A stretch of DNA of 64,000 nt from assembly GCF_007860175.1 (NCBI RefSeq), contig NZ_SJPX01000004.1:1029781-1093780 (forward strand), in the 5' to 3' direction. Position 1 is the stretch's first letter, and every line of letters starts with the position of its first letter. Shown here in pieces: positions 25,603 through 33,512 of the stretch. This DNA is from Rubripirellula reticaptiva. GTDB taxonomy: Bacteria; Planctomycetota; Planctomycetia; Pirellulales; Pirellulaceae. The notes under the pieces were generated by a model that worked only from the letters and a program-made list of their open reading frames with translations, had not been told where the DNA came from and did not search any database. The position numbers and the translations under genes were made by a program.

Positions 25603-26952
25603 CTATTTTGCCGCAGTTTCCGGCAATCGCTTGATCGACACCTTGCGGAACTCAACCGGATCGTTGTGCCCTGCAAATCCAAAGAAGCCGCTTGTCCGCG
25701 TCAGTCCCGGGTGCTTCTTGTCAGCCAAAAAGTCTTTTGCCTCGGACAGGTCCGTGTCCAGGATCACGTTGCCGTTCAGTTCGACCTTGATTTTCGACCC
25801 GTCAACGGTGACTTCTTGGAAATTCCACTCGCCAGTGGGACGCAGGTAGCCGCGAACCGCCGCTGCCATCCCGTAGGCACTGCCGTGATACTGGCGAGCG
25901 TCAAGCTTGGCATACTTGGGATGCTCGGAATCGAGTACCTGCAACTCGGTCATCGCTGCGTAGGCTGCGTCGCCTTCGCCGCCCGACCGGATCGCCAAGC
26001 CGTTGTTGCCGCCTGGCGGCAAGCGGAACTCGACGCGTGCGATGAAGTTGGCGTACTCGTCTTCGGTCAACAGCAACCCGCCCGATCCTTTTTTGCACAC
26101 GATTGCGTTGTTGACGACTTCGTAATTGTCCGTTGCGCCCTGCCATCCCGACAAGTCGTCGCCGTTGAACAGCGACTTGAACGCTTGCGAGTGATGGTTT
26201 TGAAGAACAGCGTTGGCTTCTTCGGGCGATAGTTCTTTGACCGCCAATTTTCGCCAACGGATCTCGCCGCCATGAGTTTGCAATTCAATCGGCCCCGACT
26301 TCAGCAGCGGTGCCGCGCGGTCCCAGTAGTTTTCCATGATCGCGTGATCGACCACCAACAGATCATTCAAGTAAACCGTCGTTCGCGCACCGACTTGGAC
26401 AATGCGAACTTGGTTCCAACTGCCTAGTGGTGCATCGGCCAGGACAAACGGGTTTTTGCCCGCCGCACCTTCGCTGTTATTCCAAAGTCCGCCGCTGCCG
26501 AGATCCGATCCAATCTTAAATTTGGCAGGATCGGTGTAGTCCCAAATCTGAACCTGGGGCGTTCCTTTCAAATAGATTCCGCTGTCGGCGCCCGGAACGG
26601 TCTTGTATTCCAGCATCAATTCGTAGTCGCCGTAGTCCTTGGCCGTGGTCAGGTACGGGCCTTTGCCGTCGTTGACCAGTTCGCCATTTTCGATCGTCCA
26701 ATGCTGTTTCGCTTCGCCCATCCACTGATCAAGTTTCTCGCTGCGCTCGTCATCTGACAAAGCCGCAAAGTCATTCGGGTTGAAGTGGGGTCGAGCGTTC
26801 CACCCGTCCAGTGTTTCACCGTCGAAAATCGGCGTAAACCCGCGAGCTGTGTCGCCAGATGCGGGAGTTTCAGCAAACGCTGGGCTAGCCAACACAAAAC
26901 AAGCGACCAAGGTCGTGACCGATCGGCCAAATGGAAGTCTCATCGTCTTCAT
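25603..26952 (-). CDS. Tandem DUF1080 (3-keto-disaccharide hydrolase) protein
   Basis: Exported carbohydrate-active protein with two copies of the DUF1080 fold, a concanavalin-like beta sandwich now called 3-keto-disaccharide hydrolase. A signal peptide is present (TTLVACFVLASPAFAE). The first copy (about 38-245) begins TPIFDGETLDGWN; the second (about 255-445) begins FKSLFNGDDLSGWQG. Both contain the SGIYLKG/NGLAIRSGG and Gln/Leu-containing core strands. This family is greatly expanded in planctomycetes. The gene sits between two direct copies of the same structured repeat, with its own terminator. ATG 26952 is used; ATG 26943 would remove three residues. Confidence 0.87.
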   Translation of the reverse strand: MKTMRLPFGRSVTTLVACFVLASPAFAETPASGDTARGFTPIFDGETLDGWNARPHFNPNDFAALSDDERSEKLDQWMGEAKQHWTIENGELVNDGKGPYLTTAKDYGDYELMLEYKTVPGADSGIYLKGTPQVQIWDYTDPAKFKIGSDLGSGGLWNNSEGAAGKNPFVLADAPLGSWNQVRIVQVGARTTVYLNDLLVVDHAIMENYWDRAAPLLKSGPIELQTHGGEIRWRKLAVKELSPEEANAVLQNHHSQAFKSLFNGDDLSGWQGATDNYEVVNNAIVCKKGSGGLLLTEDEYANFIARVEFRLPPGGNNGLAIRSGGEGDAAYAAMTELQVLDSEHPKYAKLDARQYHGSAYGMAAAVRGYLRPTGEWNFQEVTVDGSKIKVELNGNVILDTDLSEAKDFLADKKHPGLTRTSGFFGFAGHNDPVEFRKVSIKRLPETAAK

Positions 26953-27338
26953 CGAAGGTTCCAGGGTGGAGGATTCAGGGCGGGAGTACTAAGGGAGGGA
27001 TCGTGCGGAAACAAATTCGGGATTTTACTCTCCCTATGGGAGAGTCGGACGCCGTAGCGGCCGGAGAGGGTTTTGCATGAGTCCCTCCCCGGCCGCTACG
27101 GCGTCCGACCCTCCCGCAAGCGGGAAGGTAATGTTGAGATTGTGAATTCCGGAGTTATCGCTGAACAAGTTCTGAGGCATGATCTCTGAAACCAAGTCGG
27201 CTTCGCGACGATTGTAGTTGACCGCTGCCCGAGCGTGGTACGGTGATCAATTCGCCGAACCTCGGCTAACATACGATAACTGCGTCAGCACCGGGTTGGC
27301 GTCCAAGGCAAGCAAATTTTACACGCGAGCATCCAGCG
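26953..27338. other. Intergenic region before yidD
   Basis: The region holds repeat copy 2 (26998-27181) and the upstream regions of two divergent genes. Between 27182 and 27338 I see no gene, no clear promoter and no other repeat. Confidence 0.5.
26998..27181 (+). repeat. Three-hairpin interspersed repeat, copy 2
   Basis: Same orientation and edges as copy 1. The three hairpins are ACTCTCCC/GGGAGAGT at 27027-27045 (8 bp, 3-base loop), a near-perfect 27-bp stem (27044-27070 with 27083-27109, one mismatch) and TCCCGC/GCGGGA at 27112-27125 (6 bp, 2-base loop). The stem bases differ from copy 1 in places, with pairing mostly kept. The two copies flank the DUF1080 gene. Confidence 0.8.
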
Positions 27339-27560
27339 ATGATCAAACGAGGGCTCGCCGCTGTCTTCATCGCTCCGATTCGGTTTTACCAGATGGCGAT
27401 CAGCCCAATGTTGGGGCCGAACTGTCGGTTTTCGCCCACCTGCAGCCAGTACACGATCGAGTCGATTCGCAAATACGGCGTCGTGCGAGGAATCTATCGC
27501 GGCACACGCCGGATCATGCGATGCCACCCCTGGAACCCCGGCGGCTACGACCCGCCATGA
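27339..27560 (+). CDS. yidD: Membrane protein insertion efficiency factor YidD
   Basis: Small peripheral membrane protein of the YidD family, which assists YidC-dependent insertion. The 73 residues contain the family hallmarks: [34 protein letters not shown] and [15 protein letters not shown]. The three conserved Cys are in place. In many bacteria yidD lies in the rpmH-rnpA-yidD-yidC cluster; here it stands alone, with none of these neighbours. No clear ribosome binding site precedes ATG 27339. Confidence 0.92.
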   Translation: MIKRGLAAVFIAPIRFYQMAISPMLGPNCRFSPTCSQYTIESIRKYGVVRGIYRGTRRIMRCHPWNPGGYDPP

Positions 27561-27678
27561 CCTATCGTCGCCATGACCCATCGTCGTTCGCGGTACACTT
27601 CGCTGGCATCAGCAAGCTCTGCTGCTGTGCTTTTATGCGTCTGGCAATTCAACGTCCTACGACTCGCGGCAAGAGAAC

Positions 27679-29727
27679 ATGAATCGAATGCTCGGAAGCC
27701 TTGGCTTGTTGCTGCTGGCATTTTCCACCGGATTGGCAAGCGAACCGAACCCGTCGTACCCCAGCAATGTGCCTCCGTTCACGCTGCCCAGTGTCACCGG
27801 TGAAGCCGTCACCTACTCGGTCAGCGATCGCGCCGACATCACGGTGTTGTGTTTCTTGGGGACCGAGTGCCCGCTGGCCCGACTGTACGGCCCAAGATTG
27901 CAAGCGTTGGCGGACCGGTTCGATACCGATGGCGTTCGCTTCATCGGCATCAACAGTAACGTGCAAGACTCGATGGAAGAACTAAAGCAGTACGCCATCG
28001 ATCACTCGCTCACTTTCCCTATCACCAAAGATTACGAACGGTCCGTTGCACTTTCCGCGGGCGCAACACGTACTCCCGAAGTCGTCGTGGTTGATCGAGT
28101 CGGCGCGGTCCGGTACCGCGGGCGAATCGATGACCAATATGAACCCGGCATCGCCCGATCCGAAGCCACTCAGCATGATCTCGCCGACGCGATCGCCGCG
28201 CTGGTGGCCGGCAAGCCTGTCGCCAATCCTGTCACGACGCCCGTCGGATGCCTGATCGCGTTGCCTCGCATAACAAATCAAGCATCGCTGTCGAATCCCT
28301 TGCCGAAAAGTGCGATGCAGAAAAGCGAGTTGCCGATCGATGCACCGGTAACGTACTGTGGCCAGATCGCCAGTCTGCTGCAGCGACACTGTGTCGAGTG
28401 CCATCGCGAGGGCGAGATCGGCCCATTCGCGCTCGACGACTTTGACGAAGTCGTTGGTTGGGCCGACATGTCGATCGAAGTCATCGACAATCACCGCATG
28501 CCTCCCTGGCACGCCGCCGACGGCCACGCGGAAATTGCCAACGCGCGTTTGATGCCCGAATCGGACAAGCAACAACTGCGGGACTGGGTCGATGCCGGCA
28601 TGCCCTACGGCGACGCCAAAGAATTGCCAGAGCCCATCAAGTACGTGGACGGATGGCAGTTGCCAAAGCAACCAGATTTAGAACTGGCGATGTCCACGAC
28701 GCCGTTCGAGATTCCGGCGGACGAAACAGTCGAGTACCAGTACTATGTCGTCGACCCGGGATTCGAAACCGACCGCTGGGTCAAGGCTGCCGAAGTGGTT
28801 CCGGGCAACCGTGCGGCCGTGCATCATTCGATCGCTTTCATTCGGCCACCCGATGGTGGCGACTTTCGGTCCATCGGATTGTTGTCGGCCTACGTCCCCG
28901 GGCAACGCCGCAGCGAACTGCCCGATGGTTATGCCCAGCGAATTCCGGCGGGTTCGCGAATCGTCTTTCAAATGCACTACACGCCGACCGGAAAGCCGGA
29001 AACCGATATCACTCGCATCGGTTTGGTCTTTACCGACGAGTCCGAAGTGACTCATGAAGTCGTCACACTCGGCGGGATCCAGCAGCAGTTTGAAATTCCG
29101 CCCGGTGATGCCAGCTATCAAGTCGATGGCGACATCGGGTACTTTCCTCGCGATGGCATCCTGTTGTCGATCATGCCTCACATGCACTTGCGAGGCAAAT
29201 CGTTCGAGTTCACGACCGTCCGCGACGGAAAGAAGGAAACGCTGTTGGAAGTCCCCCACTATGACTTCAATTGGCAGCACAATTACGCGCTCGCCGATCC
29301 CGTCAATCTCGCCGATGTCGATGACTTGTCGTTCGTCGCCACGTTCGATAACTCGGACGACAATCCGACCAACCCTGACCCGTCCGAGTACGTGACGTGG
29401 GGCGACCAAACGTGGCAAGAAATGGCGGTAACCTTTGTAGCCGTTGCCGTTCCGCATGAACGTGAGGTAGCGAAGACCGTGGCAGTTGATGTCAGTGCGG
29501 ATGCAGACAATGTCAAGTCGCCTCAGGAAACCCAACGCCGCGAAAAAGCAAAGCGGTTCGCCGCCGAGTACTTCGCTCGCTTTGACAAAAACCAAGACGA
29601 TTCAATCGACGAAGACGAACTGCCACACAGTGTTCGGATCTTCGCCTTCCGATCCTTCGACGAAAACCGCGACCAACGAATCACCAAAGACGAAATCGAA
29701 TCGCAAGCCTACTGGCGAAATCAATGA
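27679..29727 (+). CDS. Redoxin / cytochrome c / copper monooxygenase-like / EF-hand fusion
   Basis: An exported 682-residue multi-domain protein. After a signal peptide (LGLLLLAFSTGLA), residues about 30-165 form a redoxin domain with a single Cys (LGTECPLARLYG). A cytochrome-like domain has CVECH around residue 238 with a later Met (NHRMPPWHA). The central part (345-600) contains paired His motifs (AVHHSIAF, FQMHYTP, MPHMHLRG), like the copper type II ascorbate-dependent monooxygenase C-terminal domain. The end has two EF-hand-like loops (DKNQDDSIDEDE and DENRDQRITKDE). This layout is common in planctomycetes, but its substrate is unknown. AAGAGA precedes ATG 27679. Confidence 0.85.
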   Translation: MNRMLGSLGLLLLAFSTGLASEPNPSYPSNVPPFTLPSVTGEAVTYSVSDRADITVLCFLGTECPLARLYGPRLQALADRFDTDGVRFIGINSNVQDSMEELKQYAIDHSLTFPITKDYERSVALSAGATRTPEVVVVDRVGAVRYRGRIDDQYEPGIARSEATQHDLADAIAALVAGKPVANPVTTPVGCLIALPRITNQASLSNPLPKSAMQKSELPIDAPVTYCGQIASLLQRHCVECHREGEIGPFALDDFDEVVGWADMSIEVIDNHRMPPWHAADGHAEIANARLMPESDKQQLRDWVDAGMPYGDAKELPEPIKYVDGWQLPKQPDLELAMSTTPFEIPADETVEYQYYVVDPGFETDRWVKAAEVVPGNRAAVHHSIAFIRPPDGGDFRSIGLLSAYVPGQRRSELPDGYAQRIPAGSRIVFQMHYTPTGKPETDITRIGLVFTDESEVTHEVVTLGGIQQQFEIPPGDASYQVDGDIGYFPRDGILLSIMPHMHLRGKSFEFTTVRDGKKETLLEVPHYDFNWQHNYALADPVNLADVDDLSFVATFDNSDDNPTNPDPSEYVTWGDQTWQEMAVTFVAVAVPHEREVAKTVAVDVSADADNVKSPQETQRREKAKRFAAEYFARFDKNQDDSIDEDELPHSVRIFAFRSFDENRDQRITKDEIESQAYWRNQ

Positions 29728-29819
29728 TCGACATCGCGGAAATTGCATCGCGAAATTCGCTCGCCGGTACGCTGGAGATATGGGGCTGTAGTCATATCGG
29801 TTTGTTCAAGTTGGATTGA

Positions 29820-29850
29820 ATTAGTGTGCGATTAGTGCTGATGAGTGTTC
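29820..29850 (-). repeat. Inverted repeat, left end of GxxExxY cassette
   Basis: The reverse complement of this 31-base stretch matches 30291-30321 at 27 positions. Within it GCACTAATCG and ACACTAAT are exact or nearly so. It lies just after the stop of the GxxExxY gene. Confidence 0.75.
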
Positions 29851-29863
29851 CAGAATTCTACTT

Positions 29864-30259
29864 TTAACGATTCTTGGGGACGTGAAGATCGTCAATAACA
29901 AAGCGTTTCCATTCCGGTTCACCCTTCTTTCCAAAGTTGATGAGATAGCCAACCCGCTTGCGGGCGATTCGCATGTAATTGAACAGTTGGGCTTCATGAT
30001 CCGAGCACAACTCATTCATAGCTTTCAACTCGACCACAATTTCACCAAATACCAGCAGATCAGGTCGGTACTTTGCATTGAGAAGATGTCCCTTAAAGTA
30101 GATGTCGAGTTCCGTCTGTGCAACAAATCCAAATTTTCGAAGCCCCAGTTCAAACTCCAGTGCCGATTGGTAAACATCTTCAGCCATACCGTAGCCAAGC
30201 TCGTTATAGACCTCGAAAGCGGCCCCCATCAGATCGTATCCTTCTTGCTTTAACATCAC
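29864..30259 (-). CDS. GxxExxY family protein
   Basis: A 131-residue protein of the GxxExxY family, named for the motif seen here as GMAEDVY (residues about 24-30). The family is thought to have a PD-(D/E)xK nuclease-like fold: RPDLLVFGEIVVELKA supplies an Asp, Glu and Lys in the expected order. NELCSDHEAQLFNYMRIARKRVGYLINFG is the conserved second half. The biological role is unknown. The gene is bracketed by short inverted repeats, which suggests that it moves or spreads as a small unit (inference). Nothing else in the window belongs to this family. No base-use anomaly was measured. Confidence 0.87.
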   Translation of the reverse strand: MMLKQEGYDLMGAAFEVYNELGYGMAEDVYQSALEFELGLRKFGFVAQTELDIYFKGHLLNAKYRPDLLVFGEIVVELKAMNELCSDHEAQLFNYMRIARKRVGYLINFGKKGEPEWKRFVIDDLHVPKNR

Positions 30260-30290
30260 ATTGCATCCTTTTTTGAGAGGCGTTTTGGGG

Positions 30291-30321
30291 GAACACTAAT
30301 CTTCACTAATCGAACACTAAT
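30291..30321 (+). repeat. Inverted repeat, right end of GxxExxY cassette
   Basis: Partner of the 29820-29850 element, in opposite orientation. The stretch is itself built from GAACACTAATC and CACTAATCG blocks repeated two or three times. Confidence 0.75.
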
Positions 30322-30385
30322 CTTTGAGGACGCCGCTCAGCATTGCAGCGCACGGGGCCATCGGCCCAATCTTCGCTTCCTCATA

Positions 30386-30410
30386 CCTAACACCTAAACC
30401 CTAACACCTA
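30386..30410 (+). repeat. Short CCTAACACCTA repeat upstream of the exporter gene
   Basis: CCTAACACCTA occurs twice with a short join (30386-30410), close to the TTG start of the exporter gene at 30421. It resembles a simple-sequence repeat; function is unknown. Confidence 0.6.
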
Positions 30411-30420
30411 CTTCCTTCCC

Positions 30421-32694
30421 TTGTTTTCTCGTTTAGCTAACTGGATCGTTGACCACCGCTGGATTGCGGCAGTGTTGCTTGTCGCTTGGACCGTGTTGAT
30501 GGCGATCGGGCACTACGATCCTCGCCTGATCTTGCCAGAGCCGAAATTCGAACCGGCGCTGCGTCAGACGCAATCGGAATCCGCTCCGCTGCCTGCGTCG
30601 GTGGGATCCAACGTGAATCCTGTGCGTGTGGCCAGCGGCGATGTGATCGTGGTGGCTCATAGCGACGACTTTTTTACGCCTGACGGAGCGGACGCGATCC
30701 GTGATGCGGTCGTGGCAATCGAGTCGCTTGATCATGTGGACAGCGTGTTTTGGATGGACGACGCGCCGCCGCTGAACATCTTTGGCTTGCCAGAACCAAT
30801 TTTGCCCGGCCGAAACGCGTCGGCAACTCGGTACGCAGACGCACGCGATCGGGCGCTGCAGCATCCCTTGGTGGCCGGTCAGTTGATGTCACGCGACGGG
30901 AAGACGTTGTTGTTGATGGTGTCGATCGATTGGCTGTTCGTCACGCAAGACAGCGACGCCACCGATCGGCTGCGCGACGTCGCCGCGGCGGCCGCGGCAA
31001 AGTACCCCGGTGCAAAAATGTCGTTCGCGGTGACAGGTGAGGTGCCGATCCGTGTCAGCCGTGCCGCCAGCACTCGGTCGAACGAACGCAAGTATCAAGC
31101 GATCGGCTACTCGATCGCGCTGTTGATCGCGTTCATTCTGTTTCGTGGTTTGTCCAGCGTCATCATCGTTGCGTTGGCTCCGACGATGGGCGTATTCTGG
31201 ACTCTTGGCCTGTTGCACTTCATCGGGCTCGACGACAACCCGTTCAACAGCGTCATTGTGCCGGTGTTGTTGTGCATGGTCGGATTCACCGATGGCGTTC
31301 ACATGATGGTGCAAATTCGTCGCCACCGTGCCGAAGGAATGTCGGCCGGCGATGCAGCCAAGCTTTCCATTCGCGAAGTCGGCTTAGCGTGCTGGTTGAC
31401 CTCGCTGACCACCGCGATTGGTTTCGGTTCGTTGGCACTGGCCCATCACGAAACCGTTCGCGAGTTCGGGTATTGCTGTGTGATCGGCGTGTTGATGACG
31501 TTCGTGTCCGTGATCACCGTGATTCCGCTTGCCTGTGCAACGCCGCTCGGGCGGCGAGTGCATTCGGGCTATGGTAAGAATTTGATCGACCGCAATCTCA
31601 GCCGCATTTCAGTGATCATCGACTTCGTGCTGGCTCGGTCACGCAGCGTCAGCATGATCGCAATTGCAACGACCGCGATACTTAGTTTGGTCACGTTACA
31701 GCTTCGTCCCGACGAACGTTTGACCAGCAATCTGTCGGCCGGCAGCGAAGCGACTCGGGCCCTCGCCCAGATCGACCGCGACTTTGGCGGCATGGAGACC
31801 GCCGAAGTTAGCATTGCCTGGGGGAAATCAGTTTCCGCCGGCGATCCGGAAATCGGCCAAGTCGCCGATGAAGTCAACGAAGTTCTGCGAGGTGAACCGC
31901 TGATCGGAAACCCATTGTCGATTGTCAACTTGATCGCCGCACTGCCTGGCGAAGGCAAAACGTCGGCTCGCATGTCGATGCTTGAACTATTGCCGCCGCC
32001 GCTCAAGCAGGCGTACTATCGCCCCGTCGACAATCAGGCCACGGTTCGGTTTCGATTGCAAGACTTAGGCATCGCTGCGTACGGAGAAGTCTTCGAAAGG
32101 ATCGAAGTTCAGTTAGCCGAGATTCAAAGTCGCCATCCTAAATTAGAGATCACCCTTGACGGCGGTGCGGTTTGGCGGTGGAAGAATCTGTATCAAATCG
32201 TCGTCGACTTAGCGCTCAGTTTGGGCACAGCAAGCTTGATCATTTTTGGCGTCTTGTCGGTCGTTTATCGCTCGCTGCGACTGGGGCTGATTTCGATGGT
32301 GCCAAATCTTTTTCCGCTAGCCATGACGGGCAGCCTGTTGTGGCTGGTCGGTATGAATTTGGAAATTGTCAGCGTCTGTGCCTTCACAGTTTGCTTGGGC
32401 ATTGCAGTCGACGACACGATCCATTTTCTGACTCGGTATCAAGAGGAAACGTCATCCGGCGAAGACGAAGCCGCCGCCATTCGCCGCGCCTTCATCGGCG
32501 TTGGCACGGCGCTGGTGATGACGACGATCGTATTGATCGTTGGTTTTGCGACCGCACTGATCAGTGATGCGCGGGACCACCGCATCTTTGCCGCGATGGG
32601 TATCCTAACGATCGGCAGCGCACTGTTCGCCGACCTCGTCTTTTTGCCAGCCATGCTGGTGCGATTCGCGAAACCCAAAAGTAACAACGAATGA
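30421..32694 (+). CDS. RND-superfamily (MMPL-like) exporter
   Basis: Inner membrane exporter of the RND superfamily, 757 residues, with two repeats of one helix, a large extracytoplasmic loop and five helices (about twelve helices in total). The first loop is about residues 35-225. The sterol-sensing-like helices contain GFTDGVHMMVQIRRHRAEG and LGIAVDDTIHFLTRYQEE, in which the Asp residues fit proton-relay positions. No TolC or adaptor gene adjoins it, unlike canonical tripartite RND pumps; it matches the predicted-exporter or hopanoid-transporter-like group. The start is a TTG at 30421 with no clear ribosome binding site. The stop overlaps tsaE by 4 bp. Confidence 0.85.
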   Translation: MFSRLANWIVDHRWIAAVLLVAWTVLMAIGHYDPRLILPEPKFEPALRQTQSESAPLPASVGSNVNPVRVASGDVIVVAHSDDFFTPDGADAIRDAVVAIESLDHVDSVFWMDDAPPLNIFGLPEPILPGRNASATRYADARDRALQHPLVAGQLMSRDGKTLLLMVSIDWLFVTQDSDATDRLRDVAAAAAAKYPGAKMSFAVTGEVPIRVSRAASTRSNERKYQAIGYSIALLIAFILFRGLSSVIIVALAPTMGVFWTLGLLHFIGLDDNPFNSVIVPVLLCMVGFTDGVHMMVQIRRHRAEGMSAGDAAKLSIREVGLACWLTSLTTAIGFGSLALAHHETVREFGYCCVIGVLMTFVSVITVIPLACATPLGRRVHSGYGKNLIDRNLSRISVIIDFVLARSRSVSMIAIATTAILSLVTLQLRPDERLTSNLSAGSEATRALAQIDRDFGGMETAEVSIAWGKSVSAGDPEIGQVADEVNEVLRGEPLIGNPLSIVNLIAALPGEGKTSARMSMLELLPPPLKQAYYRPVDNQATVRFRLQDLGIAAYGEVFERIEVQLAEIQSRHPKLEITLDGGAVWRWKNLYQIVVDLALSLGTASLIIFGVLSVVYRSLRLGLISMVPNLFPLAMTGSLLWLVGMNLEIVSVCAFTVCLGIAVDDTIHFLTRYQEETSSGEDEAAAIRRAFIGVGTALVMTTIVLIVGFATALISDARDHRIFAAMGILTIGSALFADLVFLPAMLVRFAKPKSNNE

Positions 32695-33176
32695 TCGAAT
32701 TCCAAATCGCAAGTCTCGAGGAACTGCAAACCTTCGCCAATCGGTTGGCGGCTATTTTACCGACCAACGTCACGATCGGTTTGGTCGGCACGTTAGGCGC
32801 CGGCAAAACATCGCTGACCCAGGCCATCGCCCGAGCGATCGGAATCGACTCGGCCGACGTCACCAGCCCCACCTTCACATTGCTGCAGTCGCATCAAGGC
32901 ACCCGAGCCGCAGACAGCCAGCCAATCAAACTGCACCATCTAGACGCCTACCGAGTCACCGACGACGACGAGTTCATCGAACTGGGCGTGGAAGAACTCT
33001 TCGACGAAGACAACGCCTGGACCGTCGTCGAATGGGCCGACCGAGTAAGAACCTGCCTGCCAGACGAAACGTTATGGTTGAAGTTGACCCTAACTTCCGA
33101 CTCGGAAACCCGAAAAATCGCGGCGTGGACCGACGATGCCGGGCTCACCGCAATGATCGGGTCAATGAACCGTTAG
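32691..33176 (+). CDS. tsaE: tRNA threonylcarbamoyladenosine synthesis ATPase TsaE
   Basis: ATPase that supports the TsaB-TsaD complex in making t6A at tRNA position 37. The Walker A motif GTLGAGKTS lies at about residues 33-41. DVTSPTFTLLQ, HHLDAYRV and TVVEWADRV are the typical family blocks. The 161-residue length is normal. The ATG overlaps the stop of the RND exporter gene (ATGA), so the two are translated together despite unrelated roles. Confidence 0.93.
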   Translation: MIEFQIASLEELQTFANRLAAILPTNVTIGLVGTLGAGKTSLTQAIARAIGIDSADVTSPTFTLLQSHQGTRAADSQPIKLHHLDAYRVTDDDEFIELGVEELFDEDNAWTVVEWADRVRTCLPDETLWLKLTLTSDSETRKIAAWTDDAGLTAMIGSMNR

Positions 33177-33254
33177 CGGGGTTGGGGTCAGGAATGGACG
33201 CGGGATGGCCGGTGTCCCCGCGACTGTTGTGGATTCTTGGATTAAACTTCTCGG

Positions 33255-33491
33255 ATGAATAAACGACTCACAAAAATTAGCAAGTATTTGGCGTTCATTT
33301 TGCGTCATGAACCTCAATCGATTGGATTGAAACTGGATGCCGAAGGCTATTTGAACGTTGACGAATTGGTGGGGAAGTCCAACGCCACCGGAAAATCGAT
33401 CACTCGCGAACAGGTTCAACAGGTCGTTGCCGGCCATGAGCCGCCGATTTTTGCGCTCAGCGAAGACGGTTCCCGCATCCGTGCTGTTTGA
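33255..33491 (+). pseudogene. Truncated RNA 2'-phosphotransferase (Tpt1/KptA), N-terminal domain only
   Basis: The 78 residues match the N-terminal winged-helix part of the Tpt1/KptA family: KISKYLAFILRHEPQSIGLKLDAEGYLNVDEL and then FALSEDGSRIRA. Full-length enzymes are about 180 residues. Here the frame stops with TGA directly after RIRAV, where the NAD-binding catalytic domain should begin. A second frame past the stop reads DRQGVS, which may be a trace of the QGHS region, but the downstream methyltransferase gene starts only 21 bases later, so the catalytic domain is gone. The remnant is probably not a functional phosphotransferase; a retained RNA-binding role cannot be excluded. Confidence 0.78.
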
Positions 33492-33512
33492 TCGACAAGG
33501 TGTATCAAGACG

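Noticed and set aside
25573-26232. Plus-strand open frame of 219 codons opposite the DUF1080 gene
   Set aside because: Shadow of the DUF1080 coding region, with no recognisable motif.
25283-27181. Composite transposon interpretation of the repeat-flanked DUF1080 gene
   Set aside because: There is no transposase, no target site duplication that I can recognise and no terminal inverted repeats of a known IS. I keep only the weaker claim of a repeat-bracketed gene.
27218-27682. A 154-codon open frame overlapping yidD and the region before the redoxin gene
   Set aside because: It runs through yidD in another frame, has no domain or ribosome binding site and is best explained as a shadow frame.
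28678-29595. Minus-strand open frame of 305 codons inside the redoxin fusion gene
   Set aside because: It lies fully opposite a coding region with clear domains. High GC with biased codons makes such antisense frames common; no family content is visible.
30386-30410. Telomere-like CCTAACACC repeats as a chromosome end
   Set aside because: Only about two units, internal to the window and flanked by ordinary genes.
33492-33512. A frameshift rescuing the kptA catalytic domain
   Set aside because: Only DRQGVS in another frame is suggestive. The methyltransferase start follows within 21 bases and none of the catalytic domain remains.
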